A stretch of DNA of 51,749 nt from Prevotella sp. Its GTDB lineage: Bacteria > Bacteroidota > Bacteroidia > Bacteroidales > Bacteroidaceae. This document shows, one piece after another, positions 40,207 to 49,265 of the stretch; the stretch's first letter is position 1; each line of letters starts with the position of its first letter. The notes beneath the pieces are model-generated. The model made no database searches. It was not told where the DNA came from and saw nothing but the letters and a program-made list of their open reading frames with translations. Both the position numbers and the translations under genes were made by a program. The stretch lies in contig JAFUAY010000016.1 of NCBI GenBank assembly GCA_017460515.1, positions 1 through 51,749 of the forward strand, read 5' to 3'.

Positions 40207-42870
40207 ATGAGGAAACTGTCATTGGTATGGTTGCTTTTGTTGGTGGTGGGCTTGCTCGTTCAATCCTGCAATCCTGAAGTGTCTTATCCTTCACCATTGG
40301 AAGGGGTCGTCATACAAGATCAGGTGTTTGAAGACGATGAGACCACTCGCACGATTGAGGTGAACACCAGGCTCGACAATATTGCAGCCGTCACAAACAT
40401 TCCAGAAGAGAACAAACCAGCCGACTGGCTCTCTGTGAAGGTAGGAAAGACAACCCTTACGCTCAATCTGCTGGAGAATATCACCATAGCGAACCGAAAG
40501 GCTGAGGTGCGTCTTTTTCATGATGCTGAGCGTACTGACATGCCCAACAAGGAACTGTCGGTGACGTTCTTTGTTGAGCAGAAACGTAACAAGATGTTCG
40601 ACAGCCTGAATGTTGAAGAGGTAAAGATGAAACATCTGTCCTCTGATACGATGGTGTCAGCAGGTACGGTGCTGAGAAACGTGAAGATTGCCATTCTCGA
40701 TAAGGAGGGTAAGGAAATCAACTGGTGTACAGCGAAGGTCGTAGAAAAGAACCTGTTCATCAAGGTTGGTGAGAATAAGGACAAAAAGGAGCGCCAGGCT
40801 TTCATACGTCTCTATTTCACCCCTCAGAGCTTCGTGGCAGACTCCATGATTTCGAAACGTATGATTGTGGTCACCCAAGCCCATAATCCCGTATTGGACA
40901 GCCTGGTCATTAATACGCAGACATTCAACTATGAGGAAGACGTGAAGGTCATCAAGACCAACAGACTTCTGACGGGTATCAAGCCCCGTGTTCTTGATGA
41001 CGACACAAAGGTCAATTGCACGTGGCTCACAGCTATCGTGGCAGGCGATTCCGTCACGTTGAAAACCAAGAAACTGAGAACCAAAATGGATCGCTCAGCC
41101 AATGTCACCCTCTACCTGCCCAATAAGGGTGAACAGATTGACTCTACAACCATTGCATATTCCTTCTCTGTGCTACAGTTGCATAATGATGCTGTCGACA
41201 GTGCCAAGTTCGAGAACCGCATCATCAGATATGACCAGGCGGTGGACACGATGAAGGTGGCATTCAATCTTACTGGCTTCAAGGCCAAACTTGTAGACAG
41301 CAGCACGAATGCTGTTCCGAAATGGCTGACAGCATCAGTCAGCGACCATTCCGTCATCTTCAAAGCCTCTACGCTGACATCCAATAAAGACCGCTCTGCC
41401 ACCGTCACGCTCTATCAGCCCACGAATGGCGAGGTTATTGACTCTACAACGATTTCCCATTCATTCGTCCTGATCCAGCAGCATAATACCGCTACTGACA
41501 CACTGATAATTCCCGACCAGACGGTAGAGTACAACGAGACGCAGCACGTCATCAATGTAGGTTGTAGTCTGAAAGGCTTCAAGGCAGTGATGGTAGATTT
41601 GGAGACGGAACTGGCTCCGAAGTGGCTATCGGCTCAGATCACTGAACACCAGATATCGTTTAAGCTCCCTGCCTATGATGGACTTACAGACCGCAGGGCG
41701 CGCGTAACCATCTACCAGCCTAACGGAAGTACTATCGATGAGAATACTATTCAGCATAGCTTTGTGCTCACCCATCGTGCCAAGCGCCATCTGACGCCCG
41801 AAGTGAGTGCTATGGAGGTAGACTATACCAATCATCTGTTCTATACCACTGTCACCAGTAATGTGAAATACCAGATTGAACGGGGTGCTGAATGGATCAA
41901 GGACTGTCAGATGACACCTATCGACGATGTTCATGAGAAACTGACCATTGAGGTGGATGAGAACAAAACCACCAGTCGACGTACGGGTGAACTGACCCTG
42001 CGGAGCGGTAGCCTCGTAGCTACTATCTCAATCACTCAGCAGACTAACCCCAACATTGTGCTGATGGATGGCAACTACAGTGAGTTGGTGTTTGGCAAGA
42101 CGGGAGGCGAGTTCTACCTCAACGTGGCTACGCTCACACCAGAGTATCAGGTGACGAAGGGACAGTATTGGTTCACAGTGGGAGCAAAGGAGCAGATGAG
42201 TGCGTCTACCTATCGCCACAAGGTCACTATTCCCGCCTTTAAGTTGGGCCCCATTCGTCGTGACACCATCAGAGTGAAGAACTTCGGACGGTCCAAGTGG
42301 CTCAGCGTGGTGCAGCACAACTACCTCTATTTCGAGAAGAACTCGGTAGAGGTTGAGGAAGGCTTCACCACCAATTTGCAGATGACGAACCATACCACGA
42401 AATCTGTCGCATGGTCAAGCAAGAACACCAAGACTGCCACTGTCGACGGAAACGGAAAGGTCACTGCCATTGCTTCAGGTCAGGCAGAGATCTACATCTC
42501 CATAGGTCCCTATTTCGGACTGAATGACTATAATGATATGTGTAAGGTCACCGTGTTCAATGCTGGCGATAAGCTCTCCATGAGTAGGGCTGAGGGTAAG
42601 TATATCCGCAATGGTGATTATGTGACAGCCAACTGTGACCTGATCCTGACCAACAACTACCGTCTGTCGGTTACCATCAAGGAGGTACGGTTGTTGGGCA
42701 ATGGCGGTAGCTATGATGTTGTGCTCTTCCAAAATGAGTTCGGACAGCCCCTATCCCCCGGTTCTAGCACAACGATCAGGGTCGCCGAGTTCCAAAATGT
42801 ACTCAAACCCTCTGTCAGCATCAAGATGACATGCAATGGCAAGGACTATGAGCGCGTCCTAACCTATTAA
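40207..42870 (+). CDS. repeat-domain surface lipoprotein
   Basis: The lipobox LLVQSC puts the lipid-anchored Cys at residue 21. The 887-residue protein is built of about six BACON-like beta units of 95-105 residues; three adjacent ones (from about 230, 330 and 430) share patterns such as KWLTA, DRSATVTLYQPTNGE and IDSTTISHSFVL. A Big_2-like unit (KSVAWSSKNTKTATVDGNG) lies near 740. Such lipoproteins are usually surface exposed and bind glycans or mucin; no enzyme motif is seen. It is probably co-transcribed with the phosphatase gene. Confidence 0.88.
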   Translation: MRKLSLVWLLLLVVGLLVQSCNPEVSYPSPLEGVVIQDQVFEDDETTRTIEVNTRLDNIAAVTNIPEENKPADWLSVKVGKTTLTLNLLENITIANRKAEVRLFHDAERTDMPNKELSVTFFVEQKRNKMFDSLNVEEVKMKHLSSDTMVSAGTVLRNVKIAILDKEGKEINWCTAKVVEKNLFIKVGENKDKKERQAFIRLYFTPQSFVADSMISKRMIVVTQAHNPVLDSLVINTQTFNYEEDVKVIKTNRLLTGIKPRVLDDDTKVNCTWLTAIVAGDSVTLKTKKLRTKMDRSANVTLYLPNKGEQIDSTTIAYSFSVLQLHNDAVDSAKFENRIIRYDQAVDTMKVAFNLTGFKAKLVDSSTNAVPKWLTASVSDHSVIFKASTLTSNKDRSATVTLYQPTNGEVIDSTTISHSFVLIQQHNTATDTLIIPDQTVEYNETQHVINVGCSLKGFKAVMVDLETELAPKWLSAQITEHQISFKLPAYDGLTDRRARVTIYQPNGSTIDENTIQHSFVLTHRAKRHLTPEVSAMEVDYTNHLFYTTVTSNVKYQIERGAEWIKDCQMTPIDDVHEKLTIEVDENKTTSRRTGELTLRSGSLVATISITQQTNPNIVLMDGNYSELVFGKTGGEFYLNVATLTPEYQVTKGQYWFTVGAKEQMSASTYRHKVTIPAFKLGPIRRDTIRVKNFGRSKWLSVVQHNYLYFEKNSVEVEEGFTTNLQMTNHTTKSVAWSSKNTKTATVDGNGKVTAIASGQAEIYISIGPYFGLNDYNDMCKVTVFNAGDKLSMSRAEGKYIRNGDYVTANCDLILTNNYRLSVTIKEVRLLGNGGSYDVVLFQNEFGQPLSPGSSTTIRVAEFQNVLKPSVSIKMTCNGKDYERVLTY

Positions 42871-42915
42871 TAATTCCCTCGAAACAATAATAACTATATA
42901 AAATAATACAACGAA

Positions 42916-44154
42916 ATGAGTAGAGTACTGATGATTGGCGCCGGAGGCGTCGCAACGGTAGCAGCATTCAAGATTGCGCAGAATGCTGATGTGTTCACAG
43001 AGTTCATGATCGCAAGCCGCAGAAAGGCTAAGTGCGACAAGATTGTGGAGGATATCCATAAGGCAGGTCTGAAGCTGGATATCAAGACCGCCCAGGTCGA
43101 TGCTGACGATGTGGAGCAGCTGAAGGCGCTGTTCAATGACTTCAAGCCCGAACTGGTCATCAACCTCGCCCTGCCTTATCAGGACCTGACCATTATGGAC
43201 GCTTGTCTGGCATGCGGCTGTAACTATCTCGACACTGCCAACTACGAGCCCAAGGATGAGGCACACTTCGAGTACTCCTGGCAGTGGGCTTATCGTGATC
43301 GTTTCCGTGAGGCTGGTCTCACCGCTATCTTAGGCTGTGGCTTCGATCCGGGTGTCACCTCTATTTATACGGCTTATGCTGCCAAGCATCACTTCAAGGA
43401 GATTCAGTATCTGGATATCGTAGACTGCAACGCTGGCGATCACCACAAGGCTTTCGCTACCAACTTCAATCCTGAGATCAATATCCGTGAGATTACCCAG
43501 AAGGGTCTCTATTGGGAGAATGGGCAGTGGGTTGAGACAGAGCCGCTGGAAATCCATAAGGACCTGAACTATCCGAATATCGGTCCGCGTGACAGCTACC
43601 TGCTCCACCATGAGGAGATAGAGTCGTTGGTTATCAACTATCCTACGATCAAGCGTGCACGCTTCTGGATGACTTTCGGACAGCAGTATCTGAAACACCT
43701 CGAAGTGATTCAGAACATTGGCATGAGTCGTATCGACGAGGTGGAGTACGAGGCTCCTCTGGCCGATGGTACTGGCACCGCTAAGGTTAAGATTGTTCCG
43801 CTGCAGTTCCTGAAAGCCGTATTGCCTAACCCGCAGGATCTGGGCGAGAACTACGAGGGCGAGACATCTATTGGCTGTCGCATCCGTGGTATTGGCAACG
43901 ACGGTAAGGAGCACACCTATTATATCTATAATAACTGCTCGCACCGTGCTGCCTACGAGGAGACAGGTATGCAGGGTGTCTCTTATACCACTGGCGTACC
44001 AGCCATGATTGGTGCCATGATGTTCTGCAAGGGACTGTGGAAGAAGCCCGGTGTATTCAATGTTGAGGAGTTCGATCCCGATCCCTTCATGGAACAGCTC
44101 AACAAGCAGGGACTGCCCTGGCATGAAATCCATGACGGCGATTTAGAGCTCTGA
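42916..44154 (+). CDS. carboxynorspermidine dehydrogenase family
   Basis: The NADPH-binding GAGGVATVAAFK (8-19) and the saccharopine-dehydrogenase fold are clear; CGFDPGVTSIYTAYAAKHHF, GPRDSYLLHHEE and TTGVPAMIGAMMF are typical of carboxyspermidine/carboxynorspermidine dehydrogenase. This makes the polyamine precursor from aspartate semialdehyde and a diamine. The partner decarboxylase is not in the window. 412 residues is the usual length. Confidence 0.92.
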   Translation: MSRVLMIGAGGVATVAAFKIAQNADVFTEFMIASRRKAKCDKIVEDIHKAGLKLDIKTAQVDADDVEQLKALFNDFKPELVINLALPYQDLTIMDACLACGCNYLDTANYEPKDEAHFEYSWQWAYRDRFREAGLTAILGCGFDPGVTSIYTAYAAKHHFKEIQYLDIVDCNAGDHHKAFATNFNPEINIREITQKGLYWENGQWVETEPLEIHKDLNYPNIGPRDSYLLHHEEIESLVINYPTIKRARFWMTFGQQYLKHLEVIQNIGMSRIDEVEYEAPLADGTGTAKVKIVPLQFLKAVLPNPQDLGENYEGETSIGCRIRGIGNDGKEHTYYIYNNCSHRAAYEETGMQGVSYTTGVPAMIGAMMFCKGLWKKPGVFNVEEFDPDPFMEQLNKQGLPWHEIHDGDLEL

Positions 44155-44187
44155 CAATGAGGTGGTAGCACGCTATAAACTCTGCTG

Positions 44188-44979
44188 ATGAACACTTCAA
44201 TCGTATTACAGAATCTCTCCATTGGCTACAGACTACGTCATTCGGCAAAAACTGTAGCCAATGGCATTTGTGCATCCATCCGTGCTGGCGAACTGACTTG
44301 TCTGCTCGGGCCGAATGGAGTGGGTAAGTCTACCCTCCTGCGTACGTTGGCAGCTTTTCAGCCTAAGCTGGAGGGAACGATTACCTTTTGTATTGACGAA
44401 AAGGAAGTCGAGGTGGAATCGCTCTCCGATCGTCAGCTCAGCAAGTTGATAGGCGTTGTGCTCACTGAGAAACCCGATGTCAGGAATACCACTGTTCGAG
44501 AGATTGTCTCTTTGGGGCGTTCGCCCTATACAGGCTTCTGGGGGCGTCTGTCGAAAGAAGATGAACTTATTGTCGACGAGAGTATCCGTCAGGTGGGTAT
44601 CACTCCACTGGCCAGTCGTTTGGTCGATACACTCAGCGATGGAGAACGACAGAAGGTAATGGTGGCTAAGGCATTGGCCCAGCAGACCCCTATCATCTTC
44701 CTTGATGAGCCCACCGCCTTCCTTGATTTTCCCAGTAAGGTAGAGATGATGCAGTTGCTCCGCAGACTGGCACGCAGCATGCAGAAGACGGTGTTTATGT
44801 CTACCCATGATTTGGAACTTGCCCTTCAGGTGGCCGATACCGTCTGGCTGATGGCGTCGTCAGCCCTGCATATAGGCAGTCCGCAGCAATTGGCAGAAAA
44901 CGATACCCTCACGCGTTTTGTTGAACGTGAGGGTATCGTCTTTGACCGTCAGTCACTGAGTGTGAGGGTCACTGGTTAG
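44188..44979 (+). CDS. ABC transporter ATP-binding protein, iron/cobalamin type
   Basis: The 263-residue ATPase has Walker A GPNGVGKST (near 44), signature LSDGERQKVMVAKA, Walker B PIIFLDEPTAFLD and the H-loop STHDLELA. It resembles FecE/BtuD-type subunits for heme, iron-siderophore or cobalamin uptake. No permease or binding protein is next to it, so the partner is elsewhere. A perfect 14-bp inverted repeat (44900-44939) lies within its last 27 codons. Confidence 0.9.
   Translation: MNTSIVLQNLSIGYRLRHSAKTVANGICASIRAGELTCLLGPNGVGKSTLLRTLAAFQPKLEGTITFCIDEKEVEVESLSDRQLSKLIGVVLTEKPDVRNTTVREIVSLGRSPYTGFWGRLSKEDELIVDESIRQVGITPLASRLVDTLSDGERQKVMVAKALAQQTPIIFLDEPTAFLDFPSKVEMMQLLRRLARSMQKTVFMSTHDLELALQVADTVWLMASSALHIGSPQQLAENDTLTRFVEREGIVFDRQSLSVRVTG
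44900..44939. repeat. perfect 14-bp inverted repeat inside the ABC gene
   Basis: ACGATACCCTCACG (44900-44913) and CGTGAGGGTATCGT (44926-44939) are exact reverse complements around a 12-nt loop, 38 nt before the stop codon. It is translated (ENDTLTRFVEREGIVFD). There is no T run, so it is not a standard terminator. Confidence 0.85.
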
Positions 44980-45019
44980 AGCTGATGCTCTATCCAGACC
45001 TCGACTCAGGTGCCATTTC

Positions 45020-45709
45020 CTATTCTGTAGCTTTTTTGAATTGTTCCATCAGCCATGCCTTCTGTTCGGCAATGGTCAGATGACTGTTGTCTAAAAGGAT
45101 TGCATCGTCAGCCTGACGCAGGGGCGACACCTCACGATGAGAGTCAATATAGTCGCGCTCCTGCACATTCTTCAGGATATCATCATAGTCGGCAGGCATG
45201 CCCTTGGCCTGCAATTCGTCGAAACGGCGCAGGGCGCGCACCTCTGCAGAGGCTGTCACAAACACTTTCAGCTCAGCATCGGGGAAGACCACCGTGCCAA
45301 TATCGCGTCCGTCCATCACTACGCCTTTGTCGCGTCCCATCTGTTGTTGTTGGGCAACCATTGCTTCGCGAACAAACGGTACTGCCGCAATCGGACTTAC
45401 ATGGTTCGATACCTCCAGCGAACGAATCTCGTCCTCCACACGCTCGCCGTTCAGATAAGTGTCAGGTCTGCCAGTTGTAGCATTCACCTTGAACGATATC
45501 TGTATGTTGGGCATCTCTGCTTTCAGTGCTTCTGTCTTCACCGTTCCGTCACTCTCAAACATGTTGTGACGAAGGGCATAGAGCGTTACGCTGCGATACA
45601 TCGCACCTGTGTCTACATAGATATATCCCACTTCGCGGGCCAGGTCCTTGGCCATCGTGCTCTTTCCGCATGAAGAATGGCCGTCAATTGCAATTGTTAT
45701 CTTTTTCAT
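45020..45709 (-). CDS. cmk: cytidylate kinase
   Basis: The 229-residue enzyme phosphorylates CMP and dCMP. It has the P-loop [13 protein letters not shown] (near 9), [39 protein letters not shown] and the lid [20 protein letters not shown]. The length is normal. A good promoter (45726-45757) is upstream. It is transcribed separately from the phosphatase gene behind it. Confidence 0.97.
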   Translation of the reverse strand: MKKITIAIDGHSSCGKSTMAKDLAREVGYIYVDTGAMYRSVTLYALRHNMFESDGTVKTEALKAEMPNIQISFKVNATTGRPDTYLNGERVEDEIRSLEVSNHVSPIAAVPFVREAMVAQQQQMGRDKGVVMDGRDIGTVVFPDAELKVFVTASAEVRALRRFDELQAKGMPADYDDILKNVQERDYIDSHREVSPLRQADDAILLDNSHLTIAEQKAWLMEQFKKATE

Positions 45710-45725
45710 TCCTTCAAATTTTTGG

Positions 45726-45757
45726 CAAAATTACGAAAAAAAGAGAGCAATGCCAAA
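45726..45757 (-). promoter_or_regulatory. promoter of cmk
   Basis: Minus-strand TTTGG (45753-45757), 19 nt, TAATTTTG (45726-45733). Confidence 0.75.
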
Positions 45758-45760
45758 TTT

Positions 45761-45789
45761 TTCATCTCTCTTCTTTCATCTTTCATCTG
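45761..45789. repeat. TTTCATC word array
   Basis: TTCATCTCTCTTCTTTCATCT and TTCATCTGA form an array like the one at 8394-8420 (same words, opposite strand). It lies between cmk and the next gene and reaches its stop. Confidence 0.6.
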
Positions 45790-46562
45790 AGCATAGCTCT
45801 TAACAGTCTTTCCAGGTTTGTTGCATTGTTGGCAGCAATCACCCCTGATGGCTTTGTGGGGTCAAGTGGCTTTCCTTCGCGATCACAGAGCGTGCCTCCT
45901 GCCTCTTCTACAATCAGTGAGGCAGCAGCGAAATCCCAGGGAGATAGCAGGTATTCGAGGTACAGCTCTATGCGCCCCATGGCGAGATAGCAGAGCTCTG
46001 GTGCTGCCGCCCCGAATCGACGTATATCGTTACACTCCATGAATACCTCCTGGATGATGCGTGAGCACACCTCTGCATATTCCTTATGGTAAACGGGTAG
46101 GGCAGTACACAGGATGCTGTTCTCGAACGGGCGCCCACTGACGTGGAGCTGTTCTTTTGCTTGTCCCGTCTTCGGGTGCTGTAGGAAAGCCCCTTTCCCT
46201 CGCTGTGCGGTGAAGAGCTCATCCGTACGGGGCAGGTAGACAGCGCCTAATTCCATCGAGCCGCTGTGCCAAAGACCTACGCAGATGGCGCATTCGCGAA
46301 TGCCTCGGCTATAGTTGGCCGTTCCGTCGATGGGGTCAATGATCCACAGGTACTCATGCTTTACGTCGTGAATATCTTCTTCCTCGCAGATGAACCCGCT
46401 GCCAGGAAGTAGCTCGCTGAGCTTTTGGCACAGGTATTCCTGTACGGCAATGTCTGACGTTGTCACGATATTCGCAGCTCCGTCTTTCTGTGAGATACTG
46501 AACTCTTCTGTCTGCATCAGTCGTGATGCCTCTATGACGATATTGATAAGTGATGATAGCAT
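45783..46562 (-). CDS. inositol monophosphatase-family protein
   Basis: The 259-residue protein has the metal-binding sites CEEEDIHDV, IDPIDGTANYSRG (near 83) and SPWDFAAASLIVEEAGG (near 205). Members are inositol-1-phosphatases (SuhB) or 3'(2'),5'-bisphosphate nucleotidases (CysQ); the sequence alone does not separate these. Its start follows a TACCTTTG element (46580-46587). Confidence 0.92.
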   Translation of the reverse strand: MLSSLINIVIEASRLMQTEEFSISQKDGAANIVTTSDIAVQEYLCQKLSELLPGSGFICEEEDIHDVKHEYLWIIDPIDGTANYSRGIRECAICVGLWHSGSMELGAVYLPRTDELFTAQRGKGAFLQHPKTGQAKEQLHVSGRPFENSILCTALPVYHKEYAEVCSRIIQEVFMECNDIRRFGAAAPELCYLAMGRIELYLEYLLSPWDFAAASLIVEEAGGTLCDREGKPLDPTKPSGVIAANNATNLERLLRAMLR

Positions 46563-46579
46563 GGCTATAAACTTTTGTG

Positions 46580-46587
46580 CAAAGGTA
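46580..46587 (-). promoter_or_regulatory. -7 element of the phosphatase gene
   Basis: Minus-strand TACCTTTG with TTTG about 19 nt upstream (46607-46610). Confidence 0.7.
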
Positions 46588-46637
46588 GCATAAATCGGAT
46601 AAAAAACAAAATAATCCAGCGTTTGTTTATATTATTA

Positions 46638-46669
46638 TTTGGATTCCTCGGAATAAATTGATAACTTTG
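46638..46669 (+). promoter_or_regulatory. promoter of the RAYT gene
   Basis: TTTGG (46638-46642), 19 nt, TAACTTTG (46662-46669). Confidence 0.8.
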
Positions 46670-46695
46670 CCCAATAACTATGAATTGTTGAGCAG

Positions 46696-47901
46696 ATGAC
46701 TGAAGAAAAAGATTATCATCGTATGGGCAGGCGGAACATGCGCAAAGACTACAGCTTGCCAGGCATTTACCATATTACCATCAGTGTAAACCATGAATTA
46801 CGACAGCCTTTGGGTAGGGTAGTGGGTGATGCTAATGAGCCTGATGGCAGTGCTAATGCTCCCAGAGTAGAACTTTCAGCGGTAGGACTTATGGTTGAAC
46901 GAGAACTGAAAGAGAGCATCAGTAAGTATTATTGGATGATAGAAGTGCAGGATTATGTGGTAATGCCTGAGCACCTGCATGCAATCATCGTTGTAAAAAA
47001 TACCATTGTCAGTGCTAATGGGCGCCAGACCCATTTGGGGCAAGTGATAGCAGGATTTAAAAAAGGCTGCAACCGCAGATATTGGGACATAATAGGATTG
47101 CGGGGTGAACCCGTTGACGCAGGAAGCCAGCGCCCTGCCGCCCTCCCCGATAACCTGCGTTCTGCGGTTCACCCGCAAGAACCAAAACGTACGCCCAGCA
47201 ACGGCACAACAGGGCGCCCACCCCTATTCTCACAAGGCTATGTTGATGTTATGCCCGTAAAGGAAGGACAACTTGAACAGCAGCGGCAGTATATTCATGA
47301 CAACCCAAGGAGCCGCCTATTGCGAACGGCAAATCGCGCACAACTCCAACCGCGACGTTTTAGCATCAAAACAGCTCTTTCAGTAAAAGCCTTATGGAAA
47401 TATCTCCAACAGGAATGCCATCCTTCACAGATTGGTGAACAGCAGTGGCAAGATATCCAAGAACGACTTCTGACGGAGGATGGGATGATCGTCTGCGATA
47501 GTTATGGTAGTTTGGAAATTATGCAACAGCCTATGCTGCCAGTGGTGTGCCATCGTAAGGATAGCGGTTCGTTTATTCGTCAGAAAGAAGCCATTATGAC
47601 CGTTGCGGATAGTGGCGTTTCACTTGTGTCACCACGTATTGCCAAAGGCGAGCAGACAATCATGGATGAGGTTGCAGCTAAGGGCTATCCAGTGATTCTT
47701 ATTGTGGATAATGGCTTTCCAGAGATCTATCATCCATCGAAAGAGAAGATAGAGCTTTGTCTTGAAAAGCGCCTGTTGTTACTCAGTCCGTGGAAGTACA
47801 GATACCGTTTGGCTGAAAACGTCATCAGCGTAGCGGAATGTAAGACCATGAACTGCGTAGCACAGGCGCTTTGCAGGAAAAGGGATGATTGGTGGAAGTG
47901 A
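46696..47901 (+). CDS. REP-associated (RAYT/Y1) transposase-like protein with extra C-terminal domain
   Basis: The first 235 residues form an HUH single-strand DNA endonuclease of the RAYT group: PGIYHITISVNHELR, the HUH motif MPEHLHAIIV (His-Leu-His near 97-99) and the catalytic Tyr in QRQYIHDNPRS. The region 135-180 is Pro/Gly rich and holds a DNA hairpin. From about 250 a second domain follows (GSFIRQKEAIMTVADSGVSLVSPRIAKGE, ILIVDNGFPEIYHP, CLEKRLLLLSPWKY), Rossmann-like and reminiscent of SLOG/DprA folds; this is by eye only. RAYT proteins move REP hairpins. The gene has its own promoter. Confidence 0.85.
   Translation: MTEEKDYHRMGRRNMRKDYSLPGIYHITISVNHELRQPLGRVVGDANEPDGSANAPRVELSAVGLMVERELKESISKYYWMIEVQDYVVMPEHLHAIIVVKNTIVSANGRQTHLGQVIAGFKKGCNRRYWDIIGLRGEPVDAGSQRPAALPDNLRSAVHPQEPKRTPSNGTTGRPPLFSQGYVDVMPVKEGQLEQQRQYIHDNPRSRLLRTANRAQLQPRRFSIKTALSVKALWKYLQQECHPSQIGEQQWQDIQERLLTEDGMIVCDSYGSLEIMQQPMLPVVCHRKDSGSFIRQKEAIMTVADSGVSLVSPRIAKGEQTIMDEVAAKGYPVILIVDNGFPEIYHPSKEKIELCLEKRLLLLSPWKYRYRLAENVISVAECKTMNCVAQALCRKRDDWWK
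47098..47178 (+). repeat. 81-bp hairpin inside the RAYT gene
   Basis: Left arm 47098-47112 and right arm 47166-47178 pair (GTGAACC with GGTTCAC, core bases), with a second 7-bp helix ACGCAGG (47117-47123) with CCTGCGT (47154-47160). One G is bulged. It has the build of a REP palindrome and is translated as a Pro/Gly-rich insert. Confidence 0.75.
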
Positions 47902-47908
47902 TTAACGG

Positions 47909-48034
47909 CTACCAGGCATCCTCTACCTCTTCTGCTTGTAGCGTTGATTTTACTTCGCTACCAGAAAGCAAGTGGTAGCATGTTTTCAGTTCTACTACCT
48001 TTATCGTAGGCTGATCGTATAATGTCTTTTTCAT
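47909..48034 (-). CDS. small acidic peptide, copy 3 (41 aa)
   Basis: A complete frame of 41 codons starts MKKTLYDQPTIKVVELK and ends AEEVEDAW. It is shorter than the other two but keeps MKK, a Tyr/Pro pair, a beta-like hydrophobic stretch, an LLSGS centre and an acidic end with Trp. It starts 16 nt after the stop of the leucine-rich repeat remnant, the same order as for copies 1 and 2. Nothing else is known. Confidence 0.6.
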   Translation of the reverse strand: MKKTLYDQPTIKVVELKTCYHLLSGSEVKSTLQAEEVEDAW

Positions 48035-48050
48035 AATTAATCCTCTTCCT

Positions 48051-49043
48051 TTACTTGTTGAAAATTTTCTTTCCACCAATAATCACAAGTCCCTTGCGGT
48101 TGGCTTTCACACGTTGTCCCTGGAGGTTATATACAGGAGCGCTAGCAGAGTCTTCACTCTCCACTCTACACCCTTCATTGATTCCTGTGGTCTCCTCCTC
48201 AAAGTTGAAGAACTCGCGAGCCAATGCACCGCTATAGGTCAGGTAGGCCTTGCCCACACCGATTGTTCCTGTGTTGCTGAGTTTGTAGAAGCCTACGCCC
48301 GTAGCGGCTTTATAGTTCAGCACATAGGCATTGCCTGGGTTTGTGATGCTTGTCATCGTACCTTCAAGATCGTTATCCGAGTAGCTGGTTGCGCTGCCCG
48401 ATGCAGAATAGGCGGGTATTATGCTGGCAGATGTTGTCTTCAGTACAACGCCCTCACCCTTAGTAATGATTCGGTCGTCAATCTCCGTGAGCGTCAAATC
48501 CTCGCCCTCAAGTCCCACCTTGAACACCTGCGTACCGCTAGGTATAGACACATTTGAAAGGTTGTTGTAATATGTCGTCCAATACTCGCCAGAGGAAGCC
48601 TCTCTTGCAGGAATGGTGATAGCCTCAATTTTACTTGCATAAGTGCTCCAAAATTCTGCTGTCTTATAAGTATTGACGTATTCGTTAAACACGTAAATCT
48701 TAAGACTTGCATTTGTATCATAGAAAGCTGTCGTGTATTTTTCACCCCATTCATCTTCTCCTCCTAAAGCACAAGATGGTGCATAGAGGGTAACTGATCT
48801 TAAGGCACTGCAGGAAGAGAAGGCACCGTTGCCAATGCTCGTCACACCGTCGGGGATGCTGATTGACGTCAGACCGGTTTCTTCGAAAGCACATCTTCCG
48901 ATGGTTTCTAACGCAGAACCCTCAGCAAAGGTAACTGTCGCTAGATTAGTACAATTCCAGAAGGAACCATTACCTATAGTCCTCAGACTGGCAGGGATAT
49001 TTATTGAAGTTAAGCCTGTGCAAATGAGGTATTTGTATGTTGT
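48051..49043 (-). pseudogene. BspA-like leucine-rich repeat protein, 5'-truncated
   Basis: The open frame runs without an upstream start codon from a stop at 49044-49046; the first ATG (48845) lies inside a repeat (PDGVTSIGNGAFSSCSAL), so it is not a natural start. The readable part holds BspA-type (LRR_5) repeats, for example GLTSINIPASLRTIGNGSF and ALETIGRCAFEETGL, then a C-terminal beta domain and the KGLVIIGGKKIFNK tail. No signal peptide remains. The 5' end was probably lost by deletion or insertion. If expressed at all it would not be exported. It is followed by a small-peptide gene. Confidence 0.8.
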
Positions 49044-49265
49044 TTAGTATCAGTAATTTGTGCTTTAAACGGTAGAAAAGTGACGGTGTAAATTCTGAGC
49101 AGAGCGAAAAAGAATAATATTTAACGTTTTTAACTTTCTTAAGCCGATCGCGATAACGAAAAGGGATTGTTTCCAAGTAAAGAATGCAAAAGTCAAGCAG
49201 AATAGTGGCCATATCCCTTAATAGGTTTTTGTGGCAACCGTTTTTTTAGATTCATTGGGTTGTGA
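49044..49265. other. AT-rich gap at the pseudogene's broken end
   Basis: The 222 nt contain no convincing gene. A minus-strand frame from 49212 (MATILLDFCILYLETIPF) might be the worn end of a transposase, which would explain the truncation next door, but I could not match it to a family. Confidence 0.3.

Noticed and set aside
48051-48845. Complete protein of 264 residues starting at 48845
   Set aside because: Repeats of the same family continue in frame upstream to 49043 without a start, so this ATG is internal to a truncated gene.
49044-49265. Insertion sequence remnant
   Set aside because: No inverted ends, target duplication or clear transposase motif could be seen; kept only as a weak note.
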